Shown here: positions 6,332 through 6,589 of the stretch, one piece after another | Position numbering within the stretch: position 1 is the first letter of the stretch | Layout: every line of letters starts with the position of its first letter | Source of the DNA: Treponema sp. UBA937 | GTDB lineage: Bacteria > Spirochaetota > Spirochaetia > Treponematales > Breznakiellaceae | Assembly (NCBI GenBank): GCA_002293455.1 | Contig: DBDH01000078.1 | Span: 9,723 to 16,311, forward strand | DNA length: 6,589 bases | Direction of reading: 5' to 3' | Position numbers and translations under genes: made by a program | The notes under the pieces: generated by a model | What the model saw: only the letters and a program-made list of their open reading frames with translations | Databases searched by the model: none | Told to the model about the DNA's origin: nothing

Positions 6332-6492
6332 TTGTCAAGTATTTTTCGATGATTACGAATTGAGCAACGTGTTGAAAAAAGTGATAATGTCCTCCAAGGA
6401 AACATTGATTTATGCAATCGAGAATTCGGCATATATGCCGCAATCAGTGTTACCCTAAGGCAACGCTGATTAAATACCCCAAAAGATGATAG
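6332..6492. other. Non-coding interval between the RidA-like gene and the IS remnant
   Basis: No supported gene. It contains a short frame of about 23 codons (plus strand, starting near 6386, ending at the TAA near 6455-6457) with no family resemblance, a 14-bp palindrome at 6427-6440 and, near 6457, a possible outer end of the adjacent IS element. Confidence 0.5.
6427..6440. repeat. 14-bp perfect palindrome
   Basis: CGGCATATATGCCG reads identically on both strands, and the symmetry stops beyond it (T on the left, C on the right). There is no spacer, so it cannot form a good hairpin loop and would fit a symmetric protein-binding site better. It lies in the non-coding gap next to the IS remnant. 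Confidence 0.4.
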
Positions 6493-6589
6493 AATAAAGA
6501 ATGTCGAAACGAAGAAAGTATCTATGACAGCTATGCGATGAGGACGTTCATGCGGCTTGATTTCAGTGAAGAAAGCGTTCCTGACGCGA
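6493..6589 (+). pseudogene. IS5-family transposase fragment, 5' part missing or frameshifted, 3' beyond window
   Basis: The frame that opens after TAG 6490-6492 encodes ESIYDSYAMRTFMRLDFSEE then SVPDA up to the window edge. This is the conserved N-terminal-domain signature of IS5-group DDE transposases (YDSYAMR.F..LD....VPD), which cut and paste the element at its terminal repeats. In intact relatives this motif lies some 70 or more residues from the start, after a helical DNA-binding part. Here only about 15 open codons precede it, without a ribosome binding site, and the ATG at 6501 is in another frame that stops at once (MSKRRKYL). The 5' end therefore looks deleted or frameshifted. The catalytic part is outside the window, so its state is unknown. 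Confidence 0.75.

Noticed and set aside
6386..6457. Short plus-strand frame of about 23 codons beginning MSSKETLIYA
   Set aside because: Too short, no clear ribosome binding site and no family resemblance; probably chance.

Overview
The window carries an almost complete Rnf operon (ferredoxin:NAD+ oxidoreductase, an ion-pumping membrane complex) on the minus strand, in the order rnfC-rnfD-rnfG-rnfE-rnfA-rnfB. It is preceded on the same strand by ychF (a universally conserved Obg-related P-loop ATPase/GTPase) and a small RidA/YjgF-family gene. At the far right edge, on the plus strand, lies the interior of an IS5-family transposase whose 5' part is missing or frameshifted.

Organism: clearly bacterial. 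The C-D-G-E-A-B order, the strong AGGAGG-type ribosome binding sites, the mid-range GC content and the style of the YchF and IS5-like proteins suggest an anaerobe, for example a spirochaete of the Treponema type, with a clostridial or other anaerobic lineage as the alternative. This is an inference from gene order and sequence flavour, not a database match.

Layout from right to left, following transcription. 6493-6589 (+) is the transposase remnant. 6332-6492 is non-coding and holds a 14-bp perfect palindrome and a possible IS end. The RidA-like gene runs 6289-5912, with a 9+9-bp inverted repeat just upstream of its ribosome binding site. ychF (5834-4725) has a good candidate promoter placed so close to the ATG that its transcript may be leaderless. 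The 188-nt gap 4724-4537 holds the candidate rnf promoter. The rnf genes then run tightly packed from 4536 off the left edge: 10-nt gaps at C/D and A/B, and 4-nt start/stop overlaps at D/G (ATGA), G/E (GTGA) and E/A (ATGA).

Working together: RnfB takes electrons from reduced ferredoxin through Fe-S clusters. RnfA and RnfE form the membrane core around a shared Fe-S cluster. RnfG and RnfD carry covalently bound FMN. RnfC hands electrons to NAD+, and the exergonic transfer drives Na+ or H+ export; the complex can also run in reverse. The key residues of each subunit are visible: paired membrane cysteines in RnfA and RnfE, flavinylation-type threonine motifs in RnfD and RnfG, two 4Fe-4S motifs plus glycine-rich nucleotide motifs in RnfC, and the CxxCx4Cx16C motif of RnfB.

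Two gene starts were moved from the longest reading frame to shorter, better-supported ones (rnfE to GTG 1567, rnfD to ATG 3179), and the RidA-like gene was started at ATG 6289. I see no convincing undescribed system. The more interesting points are the possible leaderless ychF, the variant flavinylation motifs, the odd first Fe-S motif of RnfC, the inverted repeat before the RidA-like gene and the decayed IS.
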